DNA from: Planctomycetaceae bacterium
Lineage (GTDB): Bacteria > Planctomycetota > Planctomycetia > Planctomycetales > Planctomycetaceae
Assembly: GCA_021732995.1 (NCBI GenBank)
Contig: JAKFWA010000107.1
Location: 17,650 to 81,649 of the forward strand
Direction of reading: 5' to 3'
DNA: 64,000 nucleotides
Below the pieces are notes generated by a model. That model saw only the letters and a program-made list of their open reading frames with translations. It was not told the DNA's origin and ran no database searches. The position numbers were made by a program, and so were the translations under genes. Shown in pieces: positions 28,862-38,573 of the stretch; the stretch's first letter is position 1, and the number at the start of each line of letters is the position of its first letter.

Positions 28862-31129
28862 CTACTTAGGTCCGAGTGGAAGGTGCTCAATCAAGTAACG
28901 AGTCATCAACAGGCGCAGGTGGACTGCGGTCCCTTTTCCTTCCCGCAGGCCGTGGTCGCGATTGGGGTAGGCCATGTAGTCGAAGCGCTTGCCCAACTCG
29001 ATGAGTCGATCGACAAGACCTTCGGTGATTTGAAGATGTGTGTTGGTTTCTCCGGTGCCATGCACGATCAGCAGATCTCCCCGCAAGCCCTCTGCGAAAT
29101 TGATCGCCGCCGCACGGCGGTAGCCTTCCGGGTTCACATCGGGAGTGCGCATGAAGATCTCTTGAAACCAGGCGTTGTAGAGATCCGGCTGCGGTTTCGG
29201 GGCCACCGCGATGCCGACGTGGTACACGTCGGGCTTGCGGAACATCGCGTTCAACGTGTTCGAGCCGCCGCCGCTCCAGCCCCAAATTCCTACTCGCGAC
29301 AAGTCCACAAACGATCGCGTGCCGCCGAGTTCCTTCACGCCAGCAGCCTGCTCTTCGGTCGAGAGTGGGCCGAGACTTCCATAGACCGCTCTTCGCCATG
29401 CGGCTCCTTTCGGGGCGGGTGTCCCACGGCCATCCATCGAGACCACCAGATATCCGAAGTCGGCAATCATTCGATGAAACATCGAGTGATTCTGGCCGCC
29501 AGTCCAATCGTCAAGGACCGTCTGACCGTGCGGCTCGCCGTAGATAAAGACGAAGACCGGGTACTTCTTCGTCGCGTCGAAGTCGCGCGGCTTGATCATC
29601 CACGCATCCATCACGACGCCGTTTCCGATGTCGAGCTTCAAGAACTCGGTGGGCCGAGTAATCAATGGGCTGACTCGACGGCGGCACTCGGAATTGTCCT
29701 CCAGGACTCGCACCGAGCGATGTTCAGGAAGCTCCACCAAGTCGATCACGGGCGGCGAGTCGAACGTCGAATAGGTATGGAACGCCCACTTGCGATCGGG
29801 CGAGAAGTCGTATCGGTGAGTGCCCGGCTGGTCCGCAGGAGTCACTCGCTCAGCATCGCCCGTTCCATCCAGTCGAATGCGATAGAGGTAGCGCTGAGTA
29901 GCGTTCTCCGGCGACGCGAGAAAGTAGAACCAGTCGCCGCTCGCATCGACCGGCCCGCGGCCGATGATGTCGCTGGCGTGCTTAGTCAGCAGCTTCTGAT
30001 TCTTGCCATCTCGCGAAATCAGGTAGGCGTGTCGCCAACCATCACGCTCGCTGAGTAACACAAACGCCTTGCCATCCTGAATCCATTCGAGGCCAGCGTT
30101 GGCGGAATAACTGGCATCGACCCAGGCAGGATCCGATTCCTCATACGCCTTCGTCGTTGTGCCGGTCTTTATGTTCGCGAGTAGAAAGGTCCGCGAGTCG
30201 CGCGAGCGACTTAGCATCTCGACGAGTAGTTCTTCCGAGTTGCCCGCCCAACTGATGTCGCTGATGTAGAACGTGCCCGGATCGGCTGGCAGGTTCACCC
30301 AGCGAGTCTCTCCGCCGTCCGCATTGACGACCCCCACTCGCAACGTCGGGATCGGCGTCCCGACGCGAGCAAACCGTTGGAGCGACACTTCCGGATAGGT
30401 CGGATCCGTCGGATGAACAACGGGGCGTTGGCGAACCTTTGAAGAATCGGATTGAAGGTAAGCAATCTGTCGCCCGTCAGGACTCCAGCTTGCCTGGACC
30501 AGCGATTGATCAGGACGCCAATTGCTCTGAACTCCATTTTCACGCACGCTCTGAGCTTCAGTCTGCGACAGGGATGTCGTTCGCTGACTGGACAGATCGA
30601 ACACATAAAGATCCAGACCGCGCGCGAAGAGAAGTCGATCCCCTTTCGGAGAGAACGTGCTCTCCAACGACAACCGAGGGATCTCGGCTTTGATCGCTGT
30701 GAGGTCTCCGGATTTCGAATCGAACAACCAGTAACTCGTTTTCCCACTGGTGGAGACTCGCGCGTGCAACAAGAACTGGCTGGCGACGGGCGATTGAACG
30801 AATTCCTGAATCGCCAGTCGATCACGCGTGCCTGGCACAACGAGCTTGTCGGCGCCGATCAACGTGGACCGCTTACCACTCGCCACGTCGTACTGCACGA
30901 GTGCTGGATCGGCACCATCCTTCGATTTTTCAAGCACCAAGTAGCCGGAGCTGTCTCGCAGCCACCTTCCGGAAAACGTGGCAGGTGCAAACTCCCGCGT
31001 GTCATAGATCGCTTTCAACCGAGTCTCGGCCTCGCCCAGGATTCTTGCATGACTTGCCCGGTCGTCCGCAGCGACGAACGCGCTGGCGATGACCAGCCAG
31101 CAAGTCATAAACGCGGAGACTCGACTCAT
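28862..31129 (-). CDS. Secreted S9 family (DPP-IV-like) prolyl peptidase
   Basis: The start is the ATG at 31129, giving a signal peptide (MSRVSAFMTCWLVIASAFVA). A DPP-IV-type beta-propeller spans roughly residues 50-500, and the alpha/beta-hydrolase domain about 510-755. The nucleophile Ser619 lies in GIWGWSGGGS, and His726 in YPNRDHGLREG. The acidic member of the triad is normally Asp in HGTGDDN; here it is Glu694 (HGTGETNTH). That substitution may be a subfamily feature rather than a defect, because the surrounding motif is intact. The family cleaves peptides, often after proline. In this cluster it could supply proline- or hydroxyproline-containing dipeptides to the catabolic enzymes next door. 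The encoded tail overlaps no neighbour. Confidence 0.88.
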   Translation of the reverse strand: MSRVSAFMTCWLVIASAFVAADDRASHARILGEAETRLKAIYDTREFAPATFSGRWLRDSSGYLVLEKSKDGADPALVQYDVASGKRSTLIGADKLVVPGTRDRLAIQEFVQSPVASQFLLHARVSTSGKTSYWLFDSKSGDLTAIKAEIPRLSLESTFSPKGDRLLFARGLDLYVFDLSSQRTTSLSQTEAQSVRENGVQSNWRPDQSLVQASWSPDGRQIAYLQSDSSKVRQRPVVHPTDPTYPEVSLQRFARVGTPIPTLRVGVVNADGGETRWVNLPADPGTFYISDISWAGNSEELLVEMLSRSRDSRTFLLANIKTGTTTKAYEESDPAWVDASYSANAGLEWIQDGKAFVLLSERDGWRHAYLISRDGKNQKLLTKHASDIIGRGPVDASGDWFYFLASPENATQRYLYRIRLDGTGDAERVTPADQPGTHRYDFSPDRKWAFHTYSTFDSPPVIDLVELPEHRSVRVLEDNSECRRRVSPLITRPTEFLKLDIGNGVVMDAWMIKPRDFDATKKYPVFVFIYGEPHGQTVLDDWTGGQNHSMFHRMIADFGYLVVSMDGRGTPAPKGAAWRRAVYGSLGPLSTEEQAAGVKELGGTRSFVDLSRVGIWGWSGGGSNTLNAMFRKPDVYHVGIAVAPKPQPDLYNAWFQEIFMRTPDVNPEGYRRAAAINFAEGLRGDLLIVHGTGETNTHLQITEGLVDRLIELGKRFDYMAYPNRDHGLREGKGTAVHLRLLMTRYLIEHLPLGPK

Positions 31130-31208
31130 TGCTGTTTCTTTCGCTGATTGTTGAGGAATGGATTTCTGTTCGTGAGCGCCTTGCCGCTCACAACCGGGCG
31201 TGCCGTAA

Positions 31209-32312
31209 TCACACAACCTCTACGACTCGTTTGCCGATCACTTCGCCACGCGGAGTGATGCCGAGTCCCGGTGACATGGATGCTTTCATGAATCCGTTTT
31301 CGCGCTGTGGAGCGCCGGCCGCCGTGCTGACGGTGACGTAGCTGTTGAAGTCGGTGCTGGTGAAGCGGAACTCTTCGGGCGTGCTGTGCGCCAGATGCGC
31401 GATCGCGGCCGTGGTGATGTCGCCGCCCCAACTGTCTTCCAGCGTCATCGCGATTCCCATCGAGGCGCACAGATCGCGAACCTGCTTCGTCTTCGTCAGG
31501 CCACCGAGTTTGCTGATCTTCAGATTCACAACGTCCATCGCGAGGTCGGCCTTGGCTCGCAGCAGCATGTCGAGACCATCGACATTCTCATCCAGGACGA
31601 AGGGATGATCCGTGTGCCGACGCACGGCCAGACATTCTTCGTAAGTCAGACACGGCTGCTCGATATAGACATCAACGTCTCGAACGGCGCGAACCACGCG
31701 CATCGCTTCGTGCTGCGTCCAGCCGGTGTTGGCGTCGGCGACGAGACGATCGGTCGGTTGCAGAATCTTGCGGACTTGGCGGATGCGTTCGATGTCCTGA
31801 TCGGGATCGCCGCCGACCTTCAGTTGGAAGCGCGTGTAACCCTGCTTGCGATACTCGGCGACATTGCGAGCCATCTCATCAGGCGGCTGCTGCGAGATCG
31901 CTCGATACAGCCGCACGCTTTCACCAAACCGGCCTCCCATCAGCACACAAACCGGCAGCCCCGTGACTTTGCCGAGGATGTCCCAGCAGGCGATGTCGAT
32001 TCCCGACTTCACATACGGATGCCCCTTGAGCGCCGCGTCCATTCGGTGGTTCAGCTTGGCAAGCTCGCGCGGATCAAAGCCGATCAGATGCGGGCCAAGT
32101 TCCCGCAGTCCGGCTCGCACACCTTCGGCATACGCCGGCAGATAGAACGGCCCCAGCGGACAGACCTCGCCGTATCCGACCAGCCCGCAGTCGGTCTCGA
32201 CTCCGACGATCGTGCTATCGAACACCGACACCGACTTCCCGCCGGACCACTTGTACGAGCCTTCGACCAACGGAAGTTCGACGCGGTGTGCAAAGATGCG
32301 TGCGATCTTCAT
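31209..32312 (-). CDS. Enolase-superfamily (mandelate racemase/muconate cycloisomerase group) enzyme
   Basis: The start is taken as the ATG at 32312 ([18 protein letters not shown]). The capping domain covers residues 1-120, and the barrel carries the superfamily signatures in order. These are the first catalytic lysine (TRFQLKVGG, residue about 165), metal-binding Asp (LVADANTGW), Glu (YIEQPC) and Asp/Glu (FVLDENVDG), then the second lysine (NLKISKLGG). A Lys-Lys pair of this kind is found in muconate cycloisomerase, dipeptide epimerase and the hydroxyproline-type epimerase/dehydratase clade. The EQPC and LEDSWGGD motifs remind me most of the cis-hydroxyproline dehydratase/4-hydroxyproline betaine epimerase group, but I cannot prove the substrate. 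The adjacent aldolase-family deaminase fits that pathway. It is the first gene of the minus-strand cluster. Confidence 0.85.
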   Translation of the reverse strand: MKIARIFAHRVELPLVEGSYKWSGGKSVSVFDSTIVGVETDCGLVGYGEVCPLGPFYLPAYAEGVRAGLRELGPHLIGFDPRELAKLNHRMDAALKGHPYVKSGIDIACWDILGKVTGLPVCVLMGGRFGESVRLYRAISQQPPDEMARNVAEYRKQGYTRFQLKVGGDPDQDIERIRQVRKILQPTDRLVADANTGWTQHEAMRVVRAVRDVDVYIEQPCLTYEECLAVRRHTDHPFVLDENVDGLDMLLRAKADLAMDVVNLKISKLGGLTKTKQVRDLCASMGIAMTLEDSWGGDITTAAIAHLAHSTPEEFRFTSTDFNSYVTVSTAAGAPQRENGFMKASMSPGLGITPRGEVIGKRVVEVV

Positions 32313-32404
32313 GGGACGCGTTCCTGCTTTGCGGATGAGGGATTTCAAGTCGCAATTGTAGTTTTAGCGACGGCCACTCTCTTGGCTTAGAATCGCATCG
32401 AGCC

Positions 32405-32508
32405 ATGAATCCGCGCACAGAACATCCCGAACCTGCCATGTCTCCGTGCGTTTCGCACGTTGAGATCGCGTTGTTGGAAACGCTCTTCGACCGTTCGCCA
32501 AACCGGGC
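32405..32508 (+). pseudogene. Truncated 5' copy of the PAS-AraC regulator gene
   Basis: The ATG at 32405 is followed by AATCCGCGCACAGAACATC, identical to the sequence after the GTG start of the AraC gene at 45173. The translation (VEIALLETLFDRSPN) matches VEVALLERLFDRSPD there. Similarity covers about 35 codons and roughly 35 bases upstream of the start, then ends near 32508 in unrelated sequence. The rest of the PAS and the DNA-binding domains are missing. It is divergent from the enolase-superfamily gene, just as the intact copy is divergent from the glycan operon. Confidence 0.75.
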
Positions 32509-32671
32509 TTTATTTTCAAAAACATTGAATGAGAGACACTGCGTTGATTGGGTCGCTCGGCGCAGTAGCCGTTTCGATGACCGCTTGCTGGATGTCGTAG
32601 GCGAATGACACAACCTTCGCTCATCAACGACTCCCGGCACTGACCCTATCGTTCTGGCCGGGGCTGAAAAC

Positions 32672-34561
32672 TCATCGTTCCGCTGCCGAAGCATAGGGAG
32701 TAGTCGTTCCCTCACTGCGTTCTACGAACTTGGTTTTCTTCCCGCGAGTCTCCTGGATCAGCGTCGTGAACGGATGGCCGCTGTAGCAGACTTCGCTGAA
32801 GAACGTGAAGATGGACGAGTTGTCGTTAACGAACATCGGGGCGAGCTTTCCGGCTGTCGTGGTGTAGCTGAAGCCGCCCAGGATTTCGCTGCGACCGCCA
32901 CCATGCGTGTGGAGTAGCGTGCCGCCGCGTTCGGTCTTGTAGCCGAGCACCCATAGGTCGCTGTGATCGTTCACAACATGCGTCCCTTCGTTTTCGACGT
33001 TGAGTTGTCGTGCCCAGACTTTTTGATTCTTGAGTTTCAGGTCGTGCGTCACGAAGTCCTCGAAGAAGAGTTCGCCCCCTTCGGCTTTGCGAGTCATAGT
33101 CAGGTCACAGTCCGAGACGCTACGGAACAAGACTGTCCGTTTCGTGTCGATCTCGACGCCACCGTGGATGTACGCGAAGTGTTCAAGAGAAACGACGGGA
33201 GATGCTCCGTCACCGATGCGGAAGTCTGGTTTCACGTTGCCCAAGTAGTCGATCATGCCGCCGACGCCGACGACCCGGCGCACCTTGCGACGAATCACCA
33301 CGGTGGTCTTCAGCGCGTACGAACCGGGCAGAAAGACTGTGGTAGCTCCGGAGTCCATCGCTTTTTGAATCGCAGCAGACGAATCGTGCTGGCCGGTGGG
33401 ATCTGCGCCGAAGTTGTCCGCGTTGGCCCACGTCTGCGGGTCATCGACGGGAACCTCGGGAGGCTCTTTGATCATCAACCGTATGGATCCCGATCTCGAA
33501 GGAAAGGGACTGGTCGCTGCGTGCGAGCAGTACTCGGCAACATTCGGCCCTTCGCTGCCGGGCTTGTCTGCGCCGGCAATGCGGAACGCCGCCGCCGAAT
33601 CGGGCGTGGCGACATCGCCGACCGCGCGGCCGTAGCCGCTCGTCCGGATGTCGCGCAGAAAGATGCGTCCGCCGTTGAAGTTCACAATGGCGGGCATCTT
33701 CGCAGCGGCATCCTTACCATGCAGCTCTGCGTCGATCAGGCAGAGCGTGCCGTAGCTTTGGATCGCGGGGACGGCACTCTCGCTGACGAGTCCTCGAATG
33801 CTGATCGCCTGACCTTCGTTCGTGAATCCAAATTGAGTCTGTCCGCGCAGCGTGATGTGCTCGAAAGTCTGCCCGTTCACCGCTCGCGCCGTGCTGATGC
33901 CGCGTTGAAAGCCGCTAACCTCGCAGTTCCGCACGAGCAACGGACCATTCATGTCGCGATGACCGAGATCAAGTCCGACGAGCCCGCTTCCCTCGCCAGC
34001 GATGATACGACAGTTGCGCACGGCTCCGGAATTGTTTGAGTAGAACTGCAAGCCGATCGCACCGGGATTGTTGCTACCAACATCGAACGTCACGTCCTGT
34101 ATGTAATTGTGAAACCAGTCCGCCGAGCCAAACCCACCGCACCACATGATACTCGCGGGCTGTTTCAGATCGGTGAATGTTGCGTCCTTCAGCCGAATGA
34201 CGGTCTTCGTGACGTTCTGCCCCTGAATGAAATTCTTACCCCACGCATCGCGCCCCGCCGAGTTCTTCTTCGACCAGTTCAGTGTCTTGGAAATCAGATA
34301 CGTCCCGTTCGGAAAATAGAGCAGCTTGTGTTGCCCCATCACATCGAAGAGCGCTCGTTGAAGTGCCTCGGTGTCATCGGTCTGGCCGTCTCCCCTCGCG
34401 TGATACGGAGCCTGCGTGACATCGACGACCGCCGGGCTCGCCGGGTACGAAATGTTGGACTTCTCATCGAAGGTCGCGCCAAACTCAGGCGCTTCCTTAG
34501 CGTGAGCAGCACTTGACCCAAGACAGGCCACTCCGAAAACAAGCCAGCGGAGAGAGCGCAT
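32672..34561 (-). CDS. Secreted right-handed beta-helix protein, pectate-lyase-3 type
   Basis: The ATG at 34561 gives a good signal peptide (MRSLRWLVFGVACLGSSAAH). Two pectate-lyase-3 (GH55-like) modules are visible. The first begins at VTQAPYHARGDGQTDDTEAL (residue about 50) and is followed by LYFPNGTYLISKTL and a long beta-helix (SGAVRNCRIIAGEGSGLVGL). The second begins at NADNFGADPTGQHDSSAAIQ near residue 385 with VFLPGSYALKTTVVI. The family includes glucanases, polygalacturonases and phage tailspikes, so a polysaccharide substrate is likely but its identity is open. It is monocistronic on present evidence, lying upstream of the AraC relic. The protein ends close to position 32672 with a polar tail. 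Confidence 0.85.
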   Translation of the reverse strand: MRSLRWLVFGVACLGSSAAHAKEAPEFGATFDEKSNISYPASPAVVDVTQAPYHARGDGQTDDTEALQRALFDVMGQHKLLYFPNGTYLISKTLNWSKKNSAGRDAWGKNFIQGQNVTKTVIRLKDATFTDLKQPASIMWCGGFGSADWFHNYIQDVTFDVGSNNPGAIGLQFYSNNSGAVRNCRIIAGEGSGLVGLDLGHRDMNGPLLVRNCEVSGFQRGISTARAVNGQTFEHITLRGQTQFGFTNEGQAISIRGLVSESAVPAIQSYGTLCLIDAELHGKDAAAKMPAIVNFNGGRIFLRDIRTSGYGRAVGDVATPDSAAAFRIAGADKPGSEGPNVAEYCSHAATSPFPSRSGSIRLMIKEPPEVPVDDPQTWANADNFGADPTGQHDSSAAIQKAMDSGATTVFLPGSYALKTTVVIRRKVRRVVGVGGMIDYLGNVKPDFRIGDGASPVVSLEHFAYIHGGVEIDTKRTVLFRSVSDCDLTMTRKAEGGELFFEDFVTHDLKLKNQKVWARQLNVENEGTHVVNDHSDLWVLGYKTERGGTLLHTHGGGRSEILGGFSYTTTAGKLAPMFVNDNSSIFTFFSEVCYSGHPFTTLIQETRGKKTKFVERSEGTTTPYASAAER

Positions 34562-34832
34562 CACAATCAAAGGACGGTTGCAGCCAAGCATCGTGATGTC
34601 TCGCGAACAGATGACGGGAAGTTTGAGAAACTTTGAGCCCCGGCCTATCAGGCTCCTGCGACACAATCGGCGTTTGCCAAAGCCTCAACAACGACGTACG
34701 ACTCATGGCAACTCTCATTCTCCGCAAAGTCTCGCCGAACCCATCGGCGACAGGTTACAAGAGACTGCCGTGCGGCGGCAGGAATTTGGTGTCGCTGATT
34801 GCGAACGCCATGAAATTCGACGAATAGGTAGA

Positions 34833-37800
34833 TCACTCGACAAGCCACACGCCCCACTCGGCCGGGTGTAATTCGGCTTCGCAGGGAGTGTCGCTGACGA
34901 TGCTCGCGGCGGGACTGCTGTTGAAGAGGTAGGCTCGGCGTTCGGTGACGAGTCCCGCTTCGTTGCCCCACAGGATGCCGATGTCGCCGCGCAGTCGTAG
35001 GCCGCTGCCGAGATGTTTGAGTTCGATGTGGTCGCAACTCAGACGGGCTTCGACCACATAGCCTGTCTTCGTCGTCTGGAACGCGACTTGGGTATCGCCG
35101 ACCGGCAGTACCGAAGCGAACGTATGCGACTTCACGGGGGACTCAAACTTGAGGGCTTCTTCAGGCTTCGCATCCGGCTTGACCGGACGATACGCCATGA
35201 CGATCGGACCCTTTTCGCTCGGCGCGATCAGCATGCGGATGTCTCCGGCCACGGGTGAAGTGCGGTCAGGACGATCAGGGCCAAGGGAGAGATCAATCGC
35301 GTCGCCGGTTTTGAACGCGAACTTGGGATCAGTTCCAGCGTTCTTCCAAGGAGACGGGTCTTCGACCTCGGCGAGCAGCCACAGGTTCTCGAGTGTGTGA
35401 GCGATCGCGACCTTCGCAGCGACATCGTCGCCGACTTTGATCTGGTGACGAGCGATGTCTTTCCACTCAACAGGATCGCCATCGACTTTGAACGCAGGAA
35501 ATCGGCCGCGCACGTTCGGGACGCGCAGCGGACTAGCCTGACGCGCCAGCGAAGGATCTGGTGGTGAATTCGGTGAGGTATCCGGCCCTCGCTCAGGCTT
35601 CGGATTGCTTTCCGTGAGAGTGACCGTGCCCGCATCGAACCGGCGAACCGATTCCAGTCCTTCGACGCGCACGACCTGGCAACCGTTGCGGCCGAACATG
35701 TAACGCACAACACCATCGTCCTGCCGAGCCATCATGCCACCAAACGGTTCGTCGTAGAGACTGATGTTGGTCCAATCGGCTCCGAAGTCTTCTTTGCCTC
35801 CCCAGCCTTGCGGGGATTCGCGGCTGTCCTTGAAGAGCGGGCTGACGAATAGACCGTCTTCGCTCCACAGGAACGACTGGCCTTTGTTGCCCTGCATGGC
35901 CACGACGTGCCCAACTTCGCTACGGGAGTCGATGATACCTGCGTAGTGCAGCTCGCCGACGCTGCGACCCGTCTGGCCGGGTTGGTGCAGCGTAGAACTC
36001 CACGAAGCATGCACGGCCGGCCAATTGCTGCGGTAGGTCCCCTTCGTCTGGCCGCTCCGGTCGGTGAAGAGGTGATGTCCCGCCTGATACACGCCCGCCT
36101 GCGGACTGTTGAACTTGCCCTGCAAACCCGTGACGAGATGCTGGCCCACGGGCAAGTAGTGTTGCGCGATCGGCAACCGATTGGCCGAGGCCACGTCGTA
36201 CACCGGCACGCCTTGGGCCGTGAATCTTTGCGGCTTGAGCTCGATCCCCTCGACATACCAGATCAACTCGCCCGACGGTGGATAGCCGGTGCCGACATCG
36301 GCTCTGTAAGTAGATCCCGGCAGATGCTGGAACTCATCTGGTTGAGCCTTCGCGTCGGCGTTTAAGTCGGTCCATAAGAAGACTGCTTTAGGCTCGTCTT
36401 TCACTTTGGGGAACGCCTTGTTGTGCTCGTGCGAACCGATGGCCAAGATCGGTCGGTACGCGCCACGCTCGTCCGCCTGGAACAGAATCGGGAAGCCATT
36501 CGATTGCAGTAGATACTCGCGCATCGAACCGCTGATATCGCTGCGGAACAATCGCGCTGAACCAAACAGCGTCCAGGGAGCACCGGTCCAAATCCAGAAC
36601 GGCGCGTCAGGCGGTTGAGCGACACTGGCATAACGCCACGGCCGATAGCCCGGCTTCTTTCCCGGGTCCAGCTTGTAGAGCACTCCGTAGCCGTATCCGA
36701 GTGTCGGGTCTTGCTCGTGCAGGCAGCAGGTGTTTGCCGAGTACCACGTGGTACCAACGAAATCCTTCTTGAACTGACTGTCTCGATCCCAAACCGCGAT
36801 GCGGCGAATCAGACCGAAGCCGTCCGGTCGGTCCTGATCACCATTCTCCGCCACCCACAGCGATCCGTCATCATCGACCGAAATCGCTTCGACACAGTGC
36901 AGCGCCGCAGGATCGAACTCCAGCTGCTGGCCCTGACCGCCCTTCGTCCCGATCGCGCGAAGTAGTTTGCCGTCCGGTGCGAATACTTTCGTCTGATAGT
37001 CCGCGCCGCGGTCCATCACGAACAGGTTGCCGTCTTTGTCAGTCGCCAGCGCACCCGGCTTTTCCACTTCGGCAGGAGTCACTCGCTCCCACTGCGGATT
37101 CGCGTCGTGAGCCGGCACTCGGAATAAGCCTGCGACTGACGAGATCAACAACGCTCGTCCCGTCGCATCGAACGCCAAACCATTGCGGTTACCGGCGTGA
37201 TCCATCGGCAACACGACTCGGTTTTCACCCGTGTTCTTGTCGAAGATGACGACGCGATCTTTCCAATTGGCGTCTTTCTCCTTGTGAACGAGCACCGCGG
37301 CCTTCTCGGCTCCGACGGCGATGGCCCAGACGTCCTCGTCAAACTTCAGCACTGGCTGCGGACCCTTCGCTGTCTGAAACGGAGCGTTGCCTCCGGTGTG
37401 ATATTTGATCCGCTGGACGTCTTTGCCGCCGCCGAGCGCGATCCACAGCAGCCCGTCGCTCGCGGCCATTGCTTTCGGCCCGCTCCAACCGCGACCGAAC
37501 GCATGAGTTTTCTTGTCGTCCGCACCGAGCACAAACCCCGGCGAACCACCCTCTGCCGTGTGTCCACCAAGTGCGACTCGCCACGCACCGTTATTGTGAC
37601 CTCGCAGGCATGCGATGGCGTGAGGATACCCATGATCTCCCCCCCAGCCGCTGTTCTTATAGTGCTCCCAAGGCGGCGAGCCGGGATTGAGAAAGCTGTA
37701 CTCGTAGATGCACTTCAAACCGCGATGCGAACAACCTCGAATGCGATACGTCCCGTCCGGCGCCGACCGGCCGTAATCGTCGAGGCCGTTCCACTCGATG

Positions 37801-38573
37801 CCGAGTACTTGCGGCTCGGTCGCATCTGCTTTTCCTCCGAGCTTCGCGATATCCACTGCATCAAGCAGGTTTCGCACGCGGACACCGTTCGCATCGTCCA
37901 CCACCACAGTCACGAACCTGTGTCCTGCTGGAACCGTGATGCTGGTCGAGACCGGTCGCACCAGGCTCGCATCGACCGGCTGCCAACGAAACTTGTCCCA
38001 CTCCCAATGCGCAATCTTTTGTTTATCTTTGAGTGCCGGTATCGGAGTCGGCTTTGCAGGATCGGCAACATTCTTCTTAGCCAACTGCTCCGAGTTTGCA
38101 TCTGGCTGCGCGTCGTTGGCTGTTTTCTGTGTGGCGTCGTCTTGAGCAAAATCATGTGTTGCGTCCGCCGGAGCACCACCGACAACGGCCAGCCACCAGC
38201 GAGCAACGAGTCCGCGCAGCGGGGGCAGCACGGCTGCACTGGCCATGGTGGCGACGAGCAAGACGACTGCTGCTGCGATCACTCTTCGTAATCGTCGCGA
38301 TCTTACGACTGGTGGCGTTCGTGCGGCAGTGCCCTGTGTCGGAGCAACTACTGAAGAGTCCTTCGCTGGCGCATCAAGTGGCGATGCACAGATTGGCGTT
38401 CCGCCGCGCGATTCTTCGACGAGTTGCTCCAGCAACACTTCCTGTTGAGCGTGTTCCCACATCGCACGCCGCGCGGCTGGCGAATCGACCAAACTTCTCG
38501 ACAACTCGCGAGATTGTTCGTCGGTCAGTTCGCCATCGAAGTACTTCTCCATCAGTGCCTTGAGGTCCGTCAT
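34833..38573 (-). CDS. Membrane-anchored anti-sigma-like protein with NHL-type propeller and CBM9-like domain
   Basis: The start is the ATG at 38573, whose ATGA overlaps the stop of the sigma-factor gene, so a much longer upstream frame is rejected. Residues 1-55 (MTDLKALMEKYFDGELTDEQ) form an anti-sigma-like helical domain. A membrane helix follows near 102-122 (AAAVVLLVATMASAAVLPPL). The exported part has a FlgD-like fold (ITVPAGHRFVTVVVDDANGV, then IEWNGLDDYGRSAPDGTYRI) and NHL/beta-propeller blades over about 280-1000 (LATDKDGNLFVMDRG, ISVDDDGSLWVAENG). The end has a CBM9-like domain (FPAFKVDGDPVEWKDIA). It looks like a sensor that ties an outside carbohydrate signal to the coupled ECF sigma factor, in the manner of FecR-type transducers. 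That role is inferred. Confidence 0.82.
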   Translation of the reverse strand: MTDLKALMEKYFDGELTDEQSRELSRSLVDSPAARRAMWEHAQQEVLLEQLVEESRGGTPICASPLDAPAKDSSVVAPTQGTAARTPPVVRSRRLRRVIAAAVVLLVATMASAAVLPPLRGLVARWWLAVVGGAPADATHDFAQDDATQKTANDAQPDANSEQLAKKNVADPAKPTPIPALKDKQKIAHWEWDKFRWQPVDASLVRPVSTSITVPAGHRFVTVVVDDANGVRVRNLLDAVDIAKLGGKADATEPQVLGIEWNGLDDYGRSAPDGTYRIRGCSHRGLKCIYEYSFLNPGSPPWEHYKNSGWGGDHGYPHAIACLRGHNNGAWRVALGGHTAEGGSPGFVLGADDKKTHAFGRGWSGPKAMAASDGLLWIALGGGKDVQRIKYHTGGNAPFQTAKGPQPVLKFDEDVWAIAVGAEKAAVLVHKEKDANWKDRVVIFDKNTGENRVVLPMDHAGNRNGLAFDATGRALLISSVAGLFRVPAHDANPQWERVTPAEVEKPGALATDKDGNLFVMDRGADYQTKVFAPDGKLLRAIGTKGGQGQQLEFDPAALHCVEAISVDDDGSLWVAENGDQDRPDGFGLIRRIAVWDRDSQFKKDFVGTTWYSANTCCLHEQDPTLGYGYGVLYKLDPGKKPGYRPWRYASVAQPPDAPFWIWTGAPWTLFGSARLFRSDISGSMREYLLQSNGFPILFQADERGAYRPILAIGSHEHNKAFPKVKDEPKAVFLWTDLNADAKAQPDEFQHLPGSTYRADVGTGYPPSGELIWYVEGIELKPQRFTAQGVPVYDVASANRLPIAQHYLPVGQHLVTGLQGKFNSPQAGVYQAGHHLFTDRSGQTKGTYRSNWPAVHASWSSTLHQPGQTGRSVGELHYAGIIDSRSEVGHVVAMQGNKGQSFLWSEDGLFVSPLFKDSRESPQGWGGKEDFGADWTNISLYDEPFGGMMARQDDGVVRYMFGRNGCQVVRVEGLESVRRFDAGTVTLTESNPKPERGPDTSPNSPPDPSLARQASPLRVPNVRGRFPAFKVDGDPVEWKDIARHQIKVGDDVAAKVAIAHTLENLWLLAEVEDPSPWKNAGTDPKFAFKTGDAIDLSLGPDRPDRTSPVAGDIRMLIAPSEKGPIVMAYRPVKPDAKPEEALKFESPVKSHTFASVLPVGDTQVAFQTTKTGYVVEARLSCDHIELKHLGSGLRLRGDIGILWGNEAGLVTERRAYLFNSSPAASIVSDTPCEAELHPAEWGVWLVE

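Noticed and set aside
28763..30058. A 431-codon plus-strand open frame
   Set aside because: It runs antisense to the S9 peptidase and aldolase-family genes, both of which show intact catalytic motifs, and its translation has no recognisable domain. Long antisense frames are common in GC-rich genomes.
32963..34039. A 358-codon plus-strand open frame
   Set aside because: It is antisense to the beta-helix protein, which has a signal peptide and two family modules.
37197..38291. A 364-codon plus-strand open frame
   Set aside because: It overlaps the propeller-CBM9 gene on the opposite strand and shows no family feature.
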